A DNA stretch of 64,000 nt from contig NZ_KB892381.1 of NCBI RefSeq assembly GCF_000373765.1, positions 197,831 to 261,830 of the forward strand, given 5' to 3'. Under the pieces are notes generated by a model. The model did no database searches. It was given only the letters and a program-made list of their open reading frames with translations, and was not told where the DNA came from. Numbering within the stretch: position 1 is the stretch's first letter; the number at the start of each line of letters is the position of its first letter. Source of the DNA: Legionella shakespearei DSM 23087 (GTDB lineage Bacteria; Pseudomonadota; Gammaproteobacteria; Legionellales; Legionellaceae). Below, one piece after another: positions 27,891 through 37,949 of this stretch. The position numbers were made by a program, and so were the translations under genes.

Positions 27891-29498
27891 TTACATGCGG
27901 AACACGCCGAAACGTGTTGCTTCAATAGGTGCGTTTAATGCAGCAGATAATCCCAGCCCCAGAATTCTGCGTGTGTCCTGAGGTGCTATTACTCCATCAT
28001 CCCACAAGCGGGCGCTGGCATAGTAAGGATTACCCTGAGTTTCGTATTGAGAACGCATTTGTTCTTTAAACAGGGTTTCTTCTTGCTCGGACCATTCTAT
28101 TCCCTGTTTGCTGTATTTTTCTCTGTTCACCTGGGCCAATACATTCGCAGCCTGTTCTCCTCCCATAACTGAAATACGGGAGTTAGGCCAGGTCCAGATG
28201 AAGCGCGCATTGTAGGCGCGTCCACACATGGCATAATTTCCTGCACCAAAACTGCCGCCAACAATGACGGTAAATTTGGGGACATTGGCATTGGCTACTG
28301 CAGTGACCATTTTAGCCCCATGCTTGGCAATTCCAGAGGCCTCATACTTGGAACCCACCATAAAGCCGGTGATGTTCTGCAGGAATATCAAGGGAATTTT
28401 ACGCTGACAGCAGAGTTCAATAAAATGGCTGGCTTTTAAAGCACTTTCACTGAATAAAATACCATTATTGGCAATGATGCCAACGGGATAACCATATAAA
28501 TGAGCAAAGCCGCAGACTAATGTGGTGCCAAACAATGCTTTGAATTCATCGAATTCTGAGCCATCAACAAGGCGAGCAATGATTTCACGAATATCGAAGG
28601 GCTTTCTGGGATCAACGGGTACTATTCCATTCAGTTCCTGAACATCATAAAGAGGCTCAACAGTCTCAATGCGTTTGATGGTTTCAATTTTTTTGCGGTT
28701 GAGATTGCTGACTGCTGTTCGTGCCAGATGCAAGGCATGGGCATCACTGTCTGCATAGTGATCCGAAACACCAGAATGACGGCAATGAACTTCTGCCCCA
28801 CCCAGTTCTTCAGCTGAAATGACTTCTCCGGTAGCTGCTTTAACCAGAGGAGGGCCGCCTAGAAAAATAGTGGCCTGATTTTTTACCATAATGGATTCAT
28901 CAGCCATAGCCGGAACATAAGCACCTCCAGCCGTGCAGGAGCCCATGACTACTGCTATTTGCGGTATGTTCTGAGCTGACATTTGCGCCTGATTATAGAA
29001 AATACGCCCGAAATGATCCTTGTCGGGGAATACTTCGTCTTGCAAAGGTAAAAATGCACCGCCAGAATCAACCAGATAAATACAGGGCAAATGGTTTGCC
29101 AGGGCAATTTCCTGTGCTCTGATGTGCTTTTTAACCGTTAATGGATAGTAAGTGCCGCCTTTTACAGTAGCGTCATTGACCACAATGACGCATTCAGTAC
29201 CGGCAACTCGTCCTATACCGGCTATTATTCCTGCAGCAGGGAGTACATCATCATATACGTTCCATGCAGCCAGTTGTGAGAGTTCCAGAAATGGGCTGCC
29301 TGGGTCGAGTAATTGTTGCAAACGCTCGCGAGGGAGTAATTTGCCATGTTGCAAATGTCGGGCGCGTGCTTTTTCATCGCCGCCGAGTGCGATTTGGTTT
29401 ACTCGAGTCTGGAGTTCATCCACCAGTGTCTGCATTGCTGCCTGGTTGTCTTTAAATTCCTGGCTGGCAGTATTGATTTGGCTGCTTAATCGGGTCAT
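27891..29498 (-). CDS. liuB: Methylcrotonyl-CoA carboxylase beta (carboxyltransferase) subunit
   Basis: 535 residues, full length. Carboxyltransferase domains with '[20 protein letters not shown]', [20 protein letters not shown] (about 184-203) and '[20 protein letters not shown]' (about 413-432), typical of MCC/PCC beta. Transfers CO2 from biotin on LiuD to methylcrotonyl-CoA. 12 bp downstream of the small membrane-protein gene. Confidence 0.94.
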   Translation of the reverse strand: MTRLSSQINTASQEFKDNQAAMQTLVDELQTRVNQIALGGDEKARARHLQHGKLLPRERLQQLLDPGSPFLELSQLAAWNVYDDVLPAAGIIAGIGRVAGTECVIVVNDATVKGGTYYPLTVKKHIRAQEIALANHLPCIYLVDSGGAFLPLQDEVFPDKDHFGRIFYNQAQMSAQNIPQIAVVMGSCTAGGAYVPAMADESIMVKNQATIFLGGPPLVKAATGEVISAEELGGAEVHCRHSGVSDHYADSDAHALHLARTAVSNLNRKKIETIKRIETVEPLYDVQELNGIVPVDPRKPFDIREIIARLVDGSEFDEFKALFGTTLVCGFAHLYGYPVGIIANNGILFSESALKASHFIELCCQRKIPLIFLQNITGFMVGSKYEASGIAKHGAKMVTAVANANVPKFTVIVGGSFGAGNYAMCGRAYNARFIWTWPNSRISVMGGEQAANVLAQVNREKYSKQGIEWSEQEETLFKEQMRSQYETQGNPYYASARLWDDGVIAPQDTRRILGLGLSAALNAPIEATRFGVFRM

Positions 29499-29510
29499 GA
29501 CTGTGCATCC

Positions 29511-29825
29511 TTATCGAATCAAAATGTCGCTTAAAACAATAACAGTCCATATTACCCAGGTAGTAGCGATAAAATGGGGCATTTCACGGCCTTTAATGGC
29601 TCTGTAAATTAATGCAGGAATTGCCGTAATGATTATTGGGATGATCATAAGTACCAATACTTTTCTAATCACCAGTCCCCAACCTGTAGGGCTGAATATA
29701 GGAGTCATTTTGACACTGACGTAAGTAAAAAACATATCGATATAAACAATGAGCAAATGGGCGTATTTCGAGAAAACTACTACAAGTATACTAAGCAGCA
29801 GATAAATGAGAATTTGTCGTAACAT
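29511..29825 (-). CDS. Small membrane protein within the leucine-degradation unit, unknown
   Basis: 104 residues with three hydrophobic stretches (about 4-25 'ILIYLLLSILVVVFSKYAHL', 45-70 around 'VIRKVLVLMIIPIIITAIPA', 82-103 'FIATTWVIWTVIVLSDILIR'). No motif recognised. It sits 12 bp upstream of liuB in the same orientation and 354 bp downstream of atoB, from which it is separated by palindromes. Being the first gene after that repeat island it may lie next to a promoter for the distal genes. Role in leucine or isovalerate use is inference from position only. Confidence 0.7.
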   Translation of the reverse strand: MLRQILIYLLLSILVVVFSKYAHLLIVYIDMFFTYVSVKMTPIFSPTGWGLVIRKVLVLMIIPIIITAIPALIYRAIKGREMPHFIATTWVIWTVIVLSDILIR

Positions 29826-29885
29826 GTATATCCTTTATTATTATTTTTCTTTGTATTTCCTATTCCTGCCTTTACTCCCAAGGGG

Positions 29886-30010
29886 CTGCCATTAAGTTAA
29901 TTCCGCCGTCCCGCGGCTTGTCCGCGGGATCCAGAGATCTCACTCTGAGCTTAGATCCCTGGATCCCGCGGACAAGCCGCGGGACGGCGGAGTATCGCTT
30001 AACTTAATGT
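29886..30010. repeat. Family C element with cattaagttaa ends
   Basis: Outer inverted ends cattaagttaa (29890-29900) and ttaacttaatg (29999-30009). Inner hairpin 29903-29991 begins ccgccgtcccgcggcttgtc and ends gccgcgggacggcgga. Each half folds alone (cccgcgg/ccgcggg around cttgt). Related to the element at 46164-46298. Confidence 0.92.
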
Positions 30011-30104
30011 CTGCGTCCCGGGAGGGGACAGGTGAGCTTTTCTTATTTTATATTAATTTGCATCGATCTGCCATCGTGTATGGGATAAGGTGCATGGTTT
30101 TGTG

Positions 30105-30167
30105 GTAGCCCGGTTGCTTGCAACCGGGAAAAGAACGTGGGATCCCGGTTGCAAGCAACCGGGCTAC
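30105..30167. repeat. Family A2 palindrome, full inverted pair
   Basis: gtagcccggttgcttgcaac plus cggga, a short loop, then tcccggttgcaagcaaccgg and gctac. Perfect 25 bp arms. Compared with A1, ctgc/gcag is replaced by ttgc/gcaa on both arms. Confidence 0.93.
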
Positions 30168-30179
30168 ATTTCATAGCAA

Positions 30180-31364
30180 TTATAATAGTTCTATAGCCAT
30201 CGCTGTAGCTTCACCGCCACCTATGCATAAAGACGCAATACCGCGCTTTTTGCCCTGATGCTTTAATGCATTCATTAAAGTAACCAGAATACGTGCACCT
30301 GAGGCACCAATAGGATGGCCCAGTGCACAGGCACCGCCAAAAATATTGACTTGTTCAGGATTCAGTTCAAGCTGATGAATGGCAGCCATAGCAACTACGG
30401 CAAAGGCTTCGTTAATTTCATAAAGATCAACATCACCCTGGTTCCATGATGCTTTATTCATTACTTTACGAATTGCATCAACTGGTGCTGTGGTAAACCA
30501 TTGTGGCGCCTGTGCATGGCTTGCATGTGCAACAATACGTGCTAAAGGCGTAACTCCACGCTTCTCGGCATTGGCAGCACTCATTAAAATCAGACTGGCT
30601 GCGCCATCGGAAATAGAGCTGGAGTTTGCAGCAGTTACTGTACCATCAGCCTGGAAAGCAGGTTTTAATTGCGCTATTTTGCTCAATTTACCTGCATCAG
30701 GGCCTTCATCAGTATCTACAGTGACATCCCCTTTGCGAGTGCTTAAAGTAACCGGAACAATTTCATCCTTAAAGGCATCGCTTTCAATAGCTTTCAATGC
30801 TTTGGTCATTGATTGAATGGCGTATTCATCTTGTTGTTCACGGCTGAACTGGAAATGTTTGGCAGTTGCTTCAGCAAAACATCCCATGAGTTGTCCTCTG
30901 TCATAGGCATCTTCAAGGCCATCAAGGAACATATGATCTTTTAATTCTCCGTGGCCTAATCGGTAACCTGAGCGTGCCTTGGTGAGCAGGTAGGGTGCAT
31001 TACTCATGCTTTCCATACCACTGGCCAGTATTACATTGGCAGAGCCGGCAAGAATCAGGTCGTGAGCGAGCATTGCTGCTTTCATACCTGATCCGCACAT
31101 TTTATTAATTGTTGTTGCACCAGCAGAGTTGGGAATTCCTGCTTTAATAGCCGCTTGTCTTCCGGGTGCTTGTCCAATACCTGCCTGCAACACACAACCG
31201 GTAATGACTTCATCTATTTCTGCTGCAGCGATGCCTGATTGAGCCAGGGCTGCTGTATGAGCTATTGCGCCTAATTCGGGAGCTGACAATGCGGACAGAC
31301 TGCCCAGCATTCCACCCATAGGTGTACGTTTTGCTGCAACAATAACTACATCATTATGTTCCAT
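30180..31364 (-). CDS. atoB: Acetyl-CoA C-acetyltransferase (thiolase)
   Basis: 394 residues. Thiolase signatures: [10 protein letters not shown] with the acylated Cys (about 86-95), '[20 protein letters not shown]', '[20 protein letters not shown]' with the catalytic His (about 344-363), and '[15 protein letters not shown]' with the second Cys near the C-terminus. Splits acetoacetyl-CoA into two acetyl-CoA, or the reverse for polyhydroxybutyrate synthesis. 12 bp downstream of liuA, same unit. Confidence 0.95.
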   Translation of the reverse strand: MEHNDVVIVAAKRTPMGGMLGSLSALSAPELGAIAHTAALAQSGIAAAEIDEVITGCVLQAGIGQAPGRQAAIKAGIPNSAGATTINKMCGSGMKAAMLAHDLILAGSANVILASGMESMSNAPYLLTKARSGYRLGHGELKDHMFLDGLEDAYDRGQLMGCFAEATAKHFQFSREQQDEYAIQSMTKALKAIESDAFKDEIVPVTLSTRKGDVTVDTDEGPDAGKLSKIAQLKPAFQADGTVTAANSSSISDGAASLILMSAANAEKRGVTPLARIVAHASHAQAPQWFTTAPVDAIRKVMNKASWNQGDVDLYEINEAFAVVAMAAIHQLELNPEQVNIFGGACALGHPIGASGARILVTLMNALKHQGKKRGIASLCIGGGEATAMAIELL

Positions 31365-31376
31365 GTCTTTAGTTCC

Positions 31377-32537
31377 TTATGCTGTTTCGTTAAAAAGTTC
31401 ACGTCCTATCAGCATTCTTCTGATTTCAGAAGTGCCGGCCCCAATTTCATACAACTTTGCATCTCTTAATAAACGTCCGGCAGGGAATTCATTGATGTAG
31501 CCATTACCCCCCAGAATTTGTATTGTTTGCAGTGCCATTTGTGTCGCTTTTTCAGCAGCATATAAAATGACTCCTGCTGCATCTTTACGGCTTACCATGC
31601 CCAGGTCACAGGCTTTGGCGACTGAGTACAGGTACGCCCTGCAGGCACTTAACTCAGTATACATGTCAGCCAGTTTGCCCTGGATGAATTGAAATTCACC
31701 TATAGGCTGGTTGAACTGCTTGCGTTCATGCACGTAAGGGAGCACTACATCCATGCAGGATTGCATTATTCCCACTGGACCTGCTGCCAGAATAGTGCGC
31801 TCATAATCAAGGCCGCTCATTAATACTTTGACGCCCTTGTTCATTTCGCCCAGTACGTTTTCTGCCGGAACTACACATTCTTCAAAGACTAATTCACAGG
31901 TATTGGAACCGCGCATTCCCAGTTTATCCAGTTTTTGCGCTGTCTTGAATCCGGGCATTCCTTTTTCAATCAGAAAAGCAGTGATGCCTTTACTGCCTGC
32001 CTGTTTATCGGTTTTGGCATAAACTACCAGTACATCAGCATCAGGGCCATTGGTGATCCACATTTTTGTACCGTTGAGGATAAATGTATCACCAGAGGCG
32101 CGTGCATGAAGTTGCATACTGACAACATCAGAGCCTGAGTTAGGTTCACTCATGGCCAAAGCGCCAATGAATTCCCCGCTAATCAGTTTAGGCAAATATT
32201 TTTGTTTTTGCGTACTGTTTCCGTTTAAATAGATTTGGTTGACGCATAAATTGGAATGGGCGCCATAACTCAGGCCCACAGAAGCCGAGGCTCTGGAAAT
32301 TTCTTCCATTGCTATGGCATGGGCGAGATAACCCATATTGGCTCCGCCATATTCTTCACTGACGGTAATGCCCAGCAATCCCATATCCCCAAGTTTTTGC
32401 CATAAATGGTTGGGGAAGGTATTACTTTCATCAATTTGTGCGGCTAATGGAGCGATTTCGGTACGGGCAAAATGACTGACGCTGTCTCTGAGCATGTCAT
32501 AAGTTTCACCCAGTTGATAGTGTAAGCTGCTGTGCAT
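31377..32537 (-). CDS. liuA: Isovaleryl-CoA dehydrogenase
   Basis: 386 residues from the ATG at 32537, the usual length for this enzyme; AGGACG lies before it. An upstream frame extension (MFGYSLWNF...) lacks family similarity and was excluded. Acyl-CoA dehydrogenase motifs: '[18 protein letters not shown]', '[20 protein letters not shown]', '[20 protein letters not shown]' (Glu catalytic base of isovaleryl-type enzymes), [14 protein letters not shown] and '[20 protein letters not shown]'. FAD enzyme for isovaleryl-CoA to 3-methylcrotonyl-CoA. First gene of the unit. Confidence 0.94.
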   Translation of the reverse strand: MHSSLHYQLGETYDMLRDSVSHFARTEIAPLAAQIDESNTFPNHLWQKLGDMGLLGITVSEEYGGANMGYLAHAIAMEEISRASASVGLSYGAHSNLCVNQIYLNGNSTQKQKYLPKLISGEFIGALAMSEPNSGSDVVSMQLHARASGDTFILNGTKMWITNGPDADVLVVYAKTDKQAGSKGITAFLIEKGMPGFKTAQKLDKLGMRGSNTCELVFEECVVPAENVLGEMNKGVKVLMSGLDYERTILAAGPVGIMQSCMDVVLPYVHERKQFNQPIGEFQFIQGKLADMYTELSACRAYLYSVAKACDLGMVSRKDAAGVILYAAEKATQMALQTIQILGGNGYINEFPAGRLLRDAKLYEIGAGTSEIRRMLIGRELFNETA

Positions 32538-32749
32538 GGATGACGTCCTGTTTTTTACAAAATTCCAAAGACTATACCCAAACACGTTAACCTTGTCTAT
32601 TCACTGACACACATCTTGGCAAGCTATTTTTTTATTGATACTTTACCTCGTTTAAAAAATAACCTAACCTTAAGCCGAGCGTATAGGTTTTATCCGGAAT
32701 TTGTTTTTCGCGATCTGTTTCCGGTTTTTTATACATAGGAGAGTTGCTC

Positions 32750-33433
32750 ATGCGTAAATTAGTACTGTGGGGACATAATGCCGATGAATATCGGGAAATG
32801 TTTGATTTGTCTCCAGATGAGATGAATTCCCGAATTTTAGAATATGGCTGCGGTCCTAGCGCAGTTAATGCCCAGCAAGCCAGCCGTAAACATCAGGTAG
32901 TCAGTTGTGATCCTTTATTCGTACTGGACAAAGACACGTTATCATCCAAAGCGGTGATGATTTTTTCTGGTATGGTTGACGAGGTGACGAGTGAACAGGC
33001 GCGTTTTGATTTCAGCCGCAGCGGCAGTCTTAAGCACCTGATCGCTGAGCGCCAGGAAGGTATGAAGCAGTTTTTTGCCGATTACGAACAGGGTAAAAAA
33101 GAAGAACGATATCTTGGTATCACTGATTATCATTTACCTTTTGCTGATTTTACTTTTGATTTTGCCTTAAGTTCCCATTATTTGTTCGCCGATTTGGATG
33201 ATCAGACAGTAGAATTCCATTTGACAGTCATTCGTGAATTGGCCAGGGTTGCCAAAGAAGTGCGTATTTTTCCTTTAATTGACAGGGAAGGAAATACCTC
33301 GGAATTTTTAGGTCCGGTACTACTTGGTTTGCAACAGGACAATTATGGTGTTGAAGTAAGGGAAGTTGACTTTCATCTCCATAAAACCGGTAATGCAATG
33401 CTGAGAGTCTGGGCGCAACAGTGTGTTGTTTAG
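32750..33433 (+). CDS. SAM-dependent methyltransferase-like protein
   Basis: 227 residues from the ATG at 32750, which has AGGAGAG 7 nt upstream. '[20 protein letters not shown]' (about 28-47) is motif I of class I methyltransferases, followed by VVSCDPLF (acidic loop) and '[20 protein letters not shown]' (motif IV/post-II). Substrate unknown; small-molecule methyltransferases look like this. 8 bp before pyrD and probably co-transcribed. Confidence 0.82.
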   Translation: MRKLVLWGHNADEYREMFDLSPDEMNSRILEYGCGPSAVNAQQASRKHQVVSCDPLFVLDKDTLSSKAVMIFSGMVDEVTSEQARFDFSRSGSLKHLIAERQEGMKQFFADYEQGKKEERYLGITDYHLPFADFTFDFALSSHYLFADLDDQTVEFHLTVIRELARVAKEVRIFPLIDREGNTSEFLGPVLLGLQQDNYGVEVREVDFHLHKTGNAMLRVWAQQCVV

Positions 33434-33441
33434 GGGTATTT

Positions 33442-34455
33442 ATGTATTCATTAGTGCGCCCTTTACTTTTCGGACTTGAAGCAGAACAGGCCCATCATTT
33501 GAGTTTATCCCTGTTGAATTATGTTCCTCAGTTGTGTTTTAAAAAGCCGGTAACTAAAGAAATTAAAGCTATGGGCTTAACCTTTCCTCATGCTGTTGGC
33601 CTTGCCGCAGGGCTGGATAAAAACGGTGAGTACCTTGATGGTCTGGCCAAAATGGGTTTTTCCTTCATCGAGTTAGGCACCGTCACGCCTAGGTCTCAAG
33701 TGGGAAATCCTCAGCCCCGATTATTTCGTCTGCCAAAAGCTGAGGCCATTATTAACAGGATGGGGTTTAATAACCATGGGGTCGATGCCTTAGTCAATAA
33801 TGTGCGCAATTCGGCCTACAAAGGGATCCTCGGTATTAACATTGGCAAAAATAAAGATACCGCTCTGGATAATGCAGCAGAAGACTACCTTTATTGTTTA
33901 CGTAAGGTATATCAACATGCTTCTTACGTTACTATCAATATTTCATCCCCTAATACTCCTGATTTGCGCAAATTGCAGCAGGGCGATTATTTCGCAGATT
34001 TGCTGTCAAAGCTGCAGCAGGAACAGAAAACACTGCAAGACCAGTTTCAACGCCATGTTCCTTTAGTAGTAAAAGTGTCTCCAGATGAAACTGATGAACA
34101 GCTGAAGCAAATGACAGAAGCGATTCTTGCTCATGGCATAGAAGGAATTATTGCTACCAATACTACCTGCTCACGGGATTTGGTCAGTCATTTGCCTCAT
34201 GGAGAAGAGCAGGGCGGTTTAAGTGGCAAACCCTTGCTGGGACAATCGACTCGTTGTTTACGGTTATTAAAACAATACATCGGCGATGAGGTGACTTTGA
34301 TCGGCGTAGGGGGTATTGATGATTGTGCCAGTGCCCAGGAAAAGATTAATGCGGGTGCTTCATTGGTACAGGTGTACAGTGGTTTGATTTACAAGGGACC
34401 GGGATTGGTTCATCAACTGGCAACAGGTTTGATGAGTAGCGGTGGAAGTAATTAA
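33442..34455 (+). CDS. pyrD: Dihydroorotate dehydrogenase (quinone), class 2
   Basis: 337 residues from the ATG at 33442, preceded by AGGGG; an upstream GTG inside the previous gene is unlikely. The N-terminal helical extension of the membrane-bound class 2 enzyme is present. FMN/orotate motifs: '[20 protein letters not shown]', [20 protein letters not shown], '[18 protein letters not shown]' (catalytic Ser), '[20 protein letters not shown]' and [20 protein letters not shown]. Oxidises dihydroorotate with ubiquinone in pyrimidine synthesis. Confidence 0.95.
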   Translation: MYSLVRPLLFGLEAEQAHHLSLSLLNYVPQLCFKKPVTKEIKAMGLTFPHAVGLAAGLDKNGEYLDGLAKMGFSFIELGTVTPRSQVGNPQPRLFRLPKAEAIINRMGFNNHGVDALVNNVRNSAYKGILGINIGKNKDTALDNAAEDYLYCLRKVYQHASYVTINISSPNTPDLRKLQQGDYFADLLSKLQQEQKTLQDQFQRHVPLVVKVSPDETDEQLKQMTEAILAHGIEGIIATNTTCSRDLVSHLPHGEEQGGLSGKPLLGQSTRCLRLLKQYIGDEVTLIGVGGIDDCASAQEKINAGASLVQVYSGLIYKGPGLVHQLATGLMSSGGSN

Positions 34456-35237
34456 TGCTGATTACCAAAGCATTGGCAGCGCGAATGGAAGCCTGTATCA
34501 AACAGACCCATATTGAAGTCACCAGACAGTACTCCCATGGAACCTTATTGGAAATCAATGGGGGCGCTGCCTGCTTTTCAGGCTTTGATTCCTTTTTGTC
34601 GCAGGTTGTAGGCTGGGGCTTTGCAACTAAAGCAAAAGAAATGAAAGCAGAAATTGAGCGTATAGAACATTTTTATCACTCCCTAAACCACAAGCGCGTC
34701 GATATTGAATTATGCCCTTATACAGGTCAGCAATTGGGGGCTTTTTTAAGTCAACGCGGTTATAAAATCAGTGAATTAAATAACATTTCAGCTTTGGATG
34801 TGACGAAATGGCAATGGATTGAACTGGATGAAGAGCAGTTCACTATTCAAAAAATCTCTCCAGATGAATTTACAGAGTGGTCAAAACGAATCGCCAAGGG
34901 CTTTGGCTACCCTGAAGCTCAGGAACAATTTTTTCATTACATCAATGCGCGGGGGAGTTCTGCATTTGCTGTTTATGACAACGGACAGATAGTCGCGGGC
35001 GCAACTATCGCCATGCATGGTTCTGTCTGTGATTTGGGAGTGACCAGTACTTTGCCTCTGTACAGGGGGAAAGGATTACAAAAAAAACTGATTGCAGCGC
35101 GCCTGAATTTTGCCAGTCAAAATAATATGGAAATCGCTACCGTGACGACAGAGCCAGGCTCTGTTTCTGATTTGAATGTACAAAAAGCGGGATTTCGCAG
35201 TGCTTACACGCGTATCAAAATGACTTTGGAACAGTAA
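34455..35237 (+). CDS. GNAT-family acetyltransferase, possible effector
   Basis: 260 residues. The C-terminal half is a GNAT domain with the acetyl-CoA binding motif 'STLPLYRGKGLQKKLIAARL' (about 191-210) and 'TVTTEPGSVSDLNVQKAGFR' (motif B region). The N-terminal 120 residues resemble the N-terminal domain of two-part GNATs. Its ATG overlaps the pyrD stop (TAATG). Substrate unknown. By recollection of gene order this would be lpg1822, which I believe has been listed among translocated Legionella proteins; unverified. The last 94 bp plus the following C palindrome were duplicated in tandem downstream. Confidence 0.8.
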   Translation: MLITKALAARMEACIKQTHIEVTRQYSHGTLLEINGGAACFSGFDSFLSQVVGWGFATKAKEMKAEIERIEHFYHSLNHKRVDIELCPYTGQQLGAFLSQRGYKISELNNISALDVTKWQWIELDEEQFTIQKISPDEFTEWSKRIAKGFGYPEAQEQFFHYINARGSSAFAVYDNGQIVAGATIAMHGSVCDLGVTSTLPLYRGKGLQKKLIAARLNFASQNNMEIATVTTEPGSVSDLNVQKAGFRSAYTRIKMTLEQ

Positions 35238-35250
35238 TTTATGCACTATT

Positions 35251-35339
35251 CCGCCGTACCGCGGCTTGTCCGCGGTATCCAGGAATCTAAGTTCGAGGAG
35301 AGATCTCTGGATACCGCGGACAAGCCGCGGTACGGCGGA
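35251..35339. repeat. Family C palindrome (a-t variant), copy 1
   Basis: ccgccgtaccgcggcttgtc ... gacaagccgcggtacggcgg. Long perfect arms. Relative to 29903-29991, c-g pairs flanking ccgcgg are a-t in all four places, preserving both the long stem and the small hairpin accgcgg/ccgcggt. Confidence 0.93.
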
Positions 35340-35346
35340 GTACTAT

Positions 35347-35440
35347 GACGACAGAGCCGGATTTTGTCTTCGATTTGAATGTGCAAAAAGCAGGGTTTCG
35401 CAGTGCTTATACGCGTATCAAAATGATTTTGGAACAGTAA
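35347..35440 (+). pseudogene. Duplicated 3' tail of the GNAT gene
   Basis: gacgacagagccggattttg onward repeats the last ~94 bp of the GNAT gene (from 35144), including the TAA and the following ttatgcactattccgccg. Point differences include tctgtttctg to ttgtcttcga, ACACGC to ATACGC and ACTTTG to ATTTTG. It lacks a start and the catalytic domain, so it is a non-functional fragment. Spacing between copies is 203 bp. Confidence 0.9.
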
Positions 35441-35453
35441 TTTATGCACTATT

Positions 35454-35532
35454 CCGCCGTACCGCGGCTTGTCCGCGGTATCCAGGAATCTAGAGATCTC
35501 TGGATACCGCGGACAAGCCGCGGTACGGCGGA
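35454..35532. repeat. Family C palindrome (a-t variant), copy 2
   Basis: Same arms as 35251-35339 but with a loop shorter by 10 bp (the bases after ggaatcta differ). Part of the 203 bp tandem duplication; the following acgacagagcc would start a third unit but runs into the E element. Confidence 0.92.
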
Positions 35533-35546
35533 ATACTAAGACGACA

Positions 35547-35646
35547 GAGCCGCGACCGTAAGGAAGCGGAACAGTTCGATGCACTCCATTGTTGCTTATT
35601 CATTAGGTGTACATCCAAAATTTCCGCTCCCTTACGGTCGCGGCTC
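35547..35646. repeat. Family E palindrome, copy 1
   Basis: gagccgcgaccgtaaggaag cgga at the left, tccgctcccttacggtcgcg gctc at the right, one mismatch. The second copy (54268) has gtc/gac where this has gta/tac, a compensated change. Confidence 0.88.
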
Positions 35647-35860
35647 GGTTTTCTTTAGGTAATAAGAGCATAAGGAAACAGAAGAGGTAGTGCTGATAAA
35701 TAAATCATTTTCGTGGGGATACTTCAGGTCACGAAGCCTTTGCACCATGCCAAGGCTTCGAGACAGCGCTACGCGCTTCCTCAGCCCGAACGGCATCGAA
35801 GTAACGACTGGATAAATCAATCTTCTTATTCCGAACTCACGTTAATTCAAGTACTAATTC

Positions 35861-35938
35861 CTCCGTCTCTCGGCTTGTCCGCGGTATCCAGCGATATCAC
35901 TCCGAGTTTAGATCCTGCGGACAAGCCCCAAGACGGCA
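35861..35938. repeat. Family C palindrome, decayed
   Basis: ctccgtctctcggcttgtcc gcggtatccag ... atcctgcggacaagccccaa gacgg. Recognisable by cggcttgtccgcgg and ggacaagcc, but the arms no longer pair well. Confidence 0.7.
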
Positions 35939-35950
35939 ATCCTCTCCCAA

Positions 35951-36062
35951 ATCTACGTCGTCCTGAGCGCGTCTTTTTGCGCGAAGGATCTCCATGTACT
36001 GGCACCGTGCCGATTTCGGGAGATCCTTCGCGCAAAAAGACGCGCTCAGGACGACGTGGATC
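35951..36062. repeat. Family B palindrome, full inverted pair
   Basis: atctacgtcgtcctgagcgc ... gcgctcaggacgacgtggat. Arms include gtctttttgcgcgaaggatc. Loop: catgtactggcaccgtgccg. Lies about 120 bp upstream of msbA. Confidence 0.92.
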
Positions 36063-36182
36063 TTGGGGGCGACATCGAATCATTGCATAAAGAATAATTG
36101 AATAAAAGGGTAAAACTTGGCACTTTATGTGAATAAGAGTTACAATCAGAGCCATTTGCTTACTTGAGAGCTGCGATAATTA

Positions 36183-37949
36183 ATGAAAAACCATACCATG
36201 GTTAAAACCAGTGTTTTATACAAACGCTTGTTTACTTATGTGAAACCCTTCTGGCCTATACTGCTGTTAGGAATTTTTGCCAACATCTGTTATTCGGCTA
36301 TAGATGCCGGATTTACCTACATGACCAAAATTTTTATGGATAAAGGGTTTATCAATATTGATTTGGACTTTGTGAAAAAAATTCCTCTCATTGTTTTAAT
36401 AGGTATTACCTTGAGAGGCTTAATCAGTTCACTAGGCAGTTACTGCATGACCTGGGTTGCCCGCTCCGTAGTAAAAGTGCTAAGGCAAAGGGTATTCGCG
36501 CATATCATTCGTCTTCCCGCTGATTTTTATGATGAAGCAACTTCCGGACAAATGCTGTCAAAAATTCTTTATGATGTAGAGCAGGTGGCTCAGGTGAGTG
36601 CTGATGCTTTAACTGATTTTGTCCAGAACGTCTGCCTGGTTATCGGGCTTTTAACCGTGATGATGGTTATTTGCTGGCAATTGTCGCTGATGTTTTTATT
36701 AACCGTCCCTTTTGTTGGCATTATAGTAAACTACACCAATAAACGGGTCAGACGCATCAGCCATAAAGTACAGATGACTATGGGTGAAGTTACTGAAATC
36801 GCAAGTGAGGCGATTGAAGGTTATAAAGTAGTACGCATTTTTGGTGGTGAACGCTACGAAACAGGTAAATTTAATCAGGCAACCGAGAATTCACGCCACA
36901 ATGATATGAAGGTAGCAGTGAGCAAAGCACTGAATGTTTCTGGTGTACAATTTGTCATTGCCCTGGGTATTGCGATGATTATTTTCGCTGCTATTCAGTT
37001 ATCCACGGTCATTACGGTCAGCGCAGGCTCTTTTCTGGCAATCATTGCTGCCATGCTGCAATTAATTAAGCCTATGAAAACATTAACTACTTTGAATGCT
37101 ACCATTCAGAGAGGGCTTGCCGGGGCTGAAAGTGTCTTTAATCTTCTTGATATGCCTATAGAGAACGATTCCGGTATGGTGCTGGAACAAAAAGCGAAAG
37201 GTAAAATTGAATTTAACCATGTTTCTTATGGATACAGACAGAGTGCCCATGTTCTGCATGATGTCAGTTTTACCATAGAAGCGGGAACCTCCGTTGCTCT
37301 GGTCGGACATTCCGGGAGTGGTAAAACCACCATTGCCAGCTTATTACCGCGTTTTTATGATGTATCGCAGGGAGCCATTTCCCTGGATGGCGTTTCAATC
37401 AATGAAATAAATTTATCAAGCCTGCGCCAGCAATTGGCTCTGGTGAGTCAAAACGTGACCTTGTTTAATGATACTTTGGCAAATAATATTGCTTATGGTA
37501 CTTCTCATTTTACCCGTGAACAGATTGTTCATGCTGCAAAACTGGCATACGCCGATGAGTTCATTTCCTTATTACCCAATGGTTATGACACACGCGTGGG
37601 TGAAAACGGTATTTTACTGTCGGGAGGACAAAGGCAGCGCATCGCCATTGCCCGCGCCATTTTGAAAGACGCTCCCATACTCATTCTTGATGAAGCCACT
37701 TCAGCACTGGATTCCGAGTCGGAGCGATACATTCAGGCTGCTTTGGAACAGGTGATGAAAAATAGAACCACACTGGTGATTGCCCATCGCTTATCCACTA
37801 TAAAAAATGCGGATAAAATTGTGGTCATGCAACAGGGGCGTATTGTTGAAGAGGGTTCGCATCTGGAATTGCTGCATTTAAATGGCCATTACGCTCAGTT
37901 ATATAAAGTGCAACAATCCGGCATGATTCTAGAGGAAGCAATTGCTTAA
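36183..37949 (+). CDS. msbA: Lipid A export ABC transporter MsbA
   Basis: 588 residues, half-transporter of type IV exporter fold. Six membrane helices in residues 20-320, then the nucleotide-binding domain: Walker [10 protein letters not shown] (about 376-384), Q-loop [20 protein letters not shown], signature LSGGQRQR (about 479-486), Walker [14 protein letters not shown]-loop AHRLSTI. Flips lipid A-core to the outer leaflet of the inner membrane. The neighbour lpxK overlaps by 1 bp, the classical msbA-lpxK pair. A later ATG (36198) is possible. Confidence 0.95.
   Translation: MKNHTMVKTSVLYKRLFTYVKPFWPILLLGIFANICYSAIDAGFTYMTKIFMDKGFINIDLDFVKKIPLIVLIGITLRGLISSLGSYCMTWVARSVVKVLRQRVFAHIIRLPADFYDEATSGQMLSKILYDVEQVAQVSADALTDFVQNVCLVIGLLTVMMVICWQLSLMFLLTVPFVGIIVNYTNKRVRRISHKVQMTMGEVTEIASEAIEGYKVVRIFGGERYETGKFNQATENSRHNDMKVAVSKALNVSGVQFVIALGIAMIIFAAIQLSTVITVSAGSFLAIIAAMLQLIKPMKTLTTLNATIQRGLAGAESVFNLLDMPIENDSGMVLEQKAKGKIEFNHVSYGYRQSAHVLHDVSFTIEAGTSVALVGHSGSGKTTIASLLPRFYDVSQGAISLDGVSINEINLSSLRQQLALVSQNVTLFNDTLANNIAYGTSHFTREQIVHAAKLAYADEFISLLPNGYDTRVGENGILLSGGQRQRIAIARAILKDAPILILDEATSALDSESERYIQAALEQVMKNRTTLVIAHRLSTIKNADKIVVMQQGRIVEEGSHLELLHLNGHYAQLYKVQQSGMILEEAIA

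Larger units (their letters stand above)
29826..30179. other. Intergenic repeat island inside the liu gene cluster
   Basis: Contains a large C element (29886-30010) and a full A2 palindrome (30105-30167), plus 30015-30100 without recognisable features. No gene. The atoB stop lies 12 nt past the A2 palindrome. Confidence 0.75.
35238..36182. other. 945 bp intergenic region built from duplicated gene tail and palindromes
   Basis: Order: C palindrome, second copy of the GNAT gene tail, C palindrome, E palindrome, about 200 bp unassigned (35650-35860, with an inverted tcacgaagcc/ggcttcga pair), decayed C, full B, then about 115 bp leading into msbA. No gene is supported; the open frames crossing it are repeat artefacts. 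Confidence 0.75.

Noticed and set aside
29152..29607. 151-codon plus-strand frame
   Set aside because: Antisense shadow of liuB, which has full-length homology.
30015..30100. Remnant gene between the C and A2 elements
   Set aside because: No open frame or similarity to neighbours.
35246..36155. Frames of 100-125 codons between the GNAT gene and msbA
   Set aside because: Repeat translations (for example RRPERVFLREGSP from family B), no start signals.
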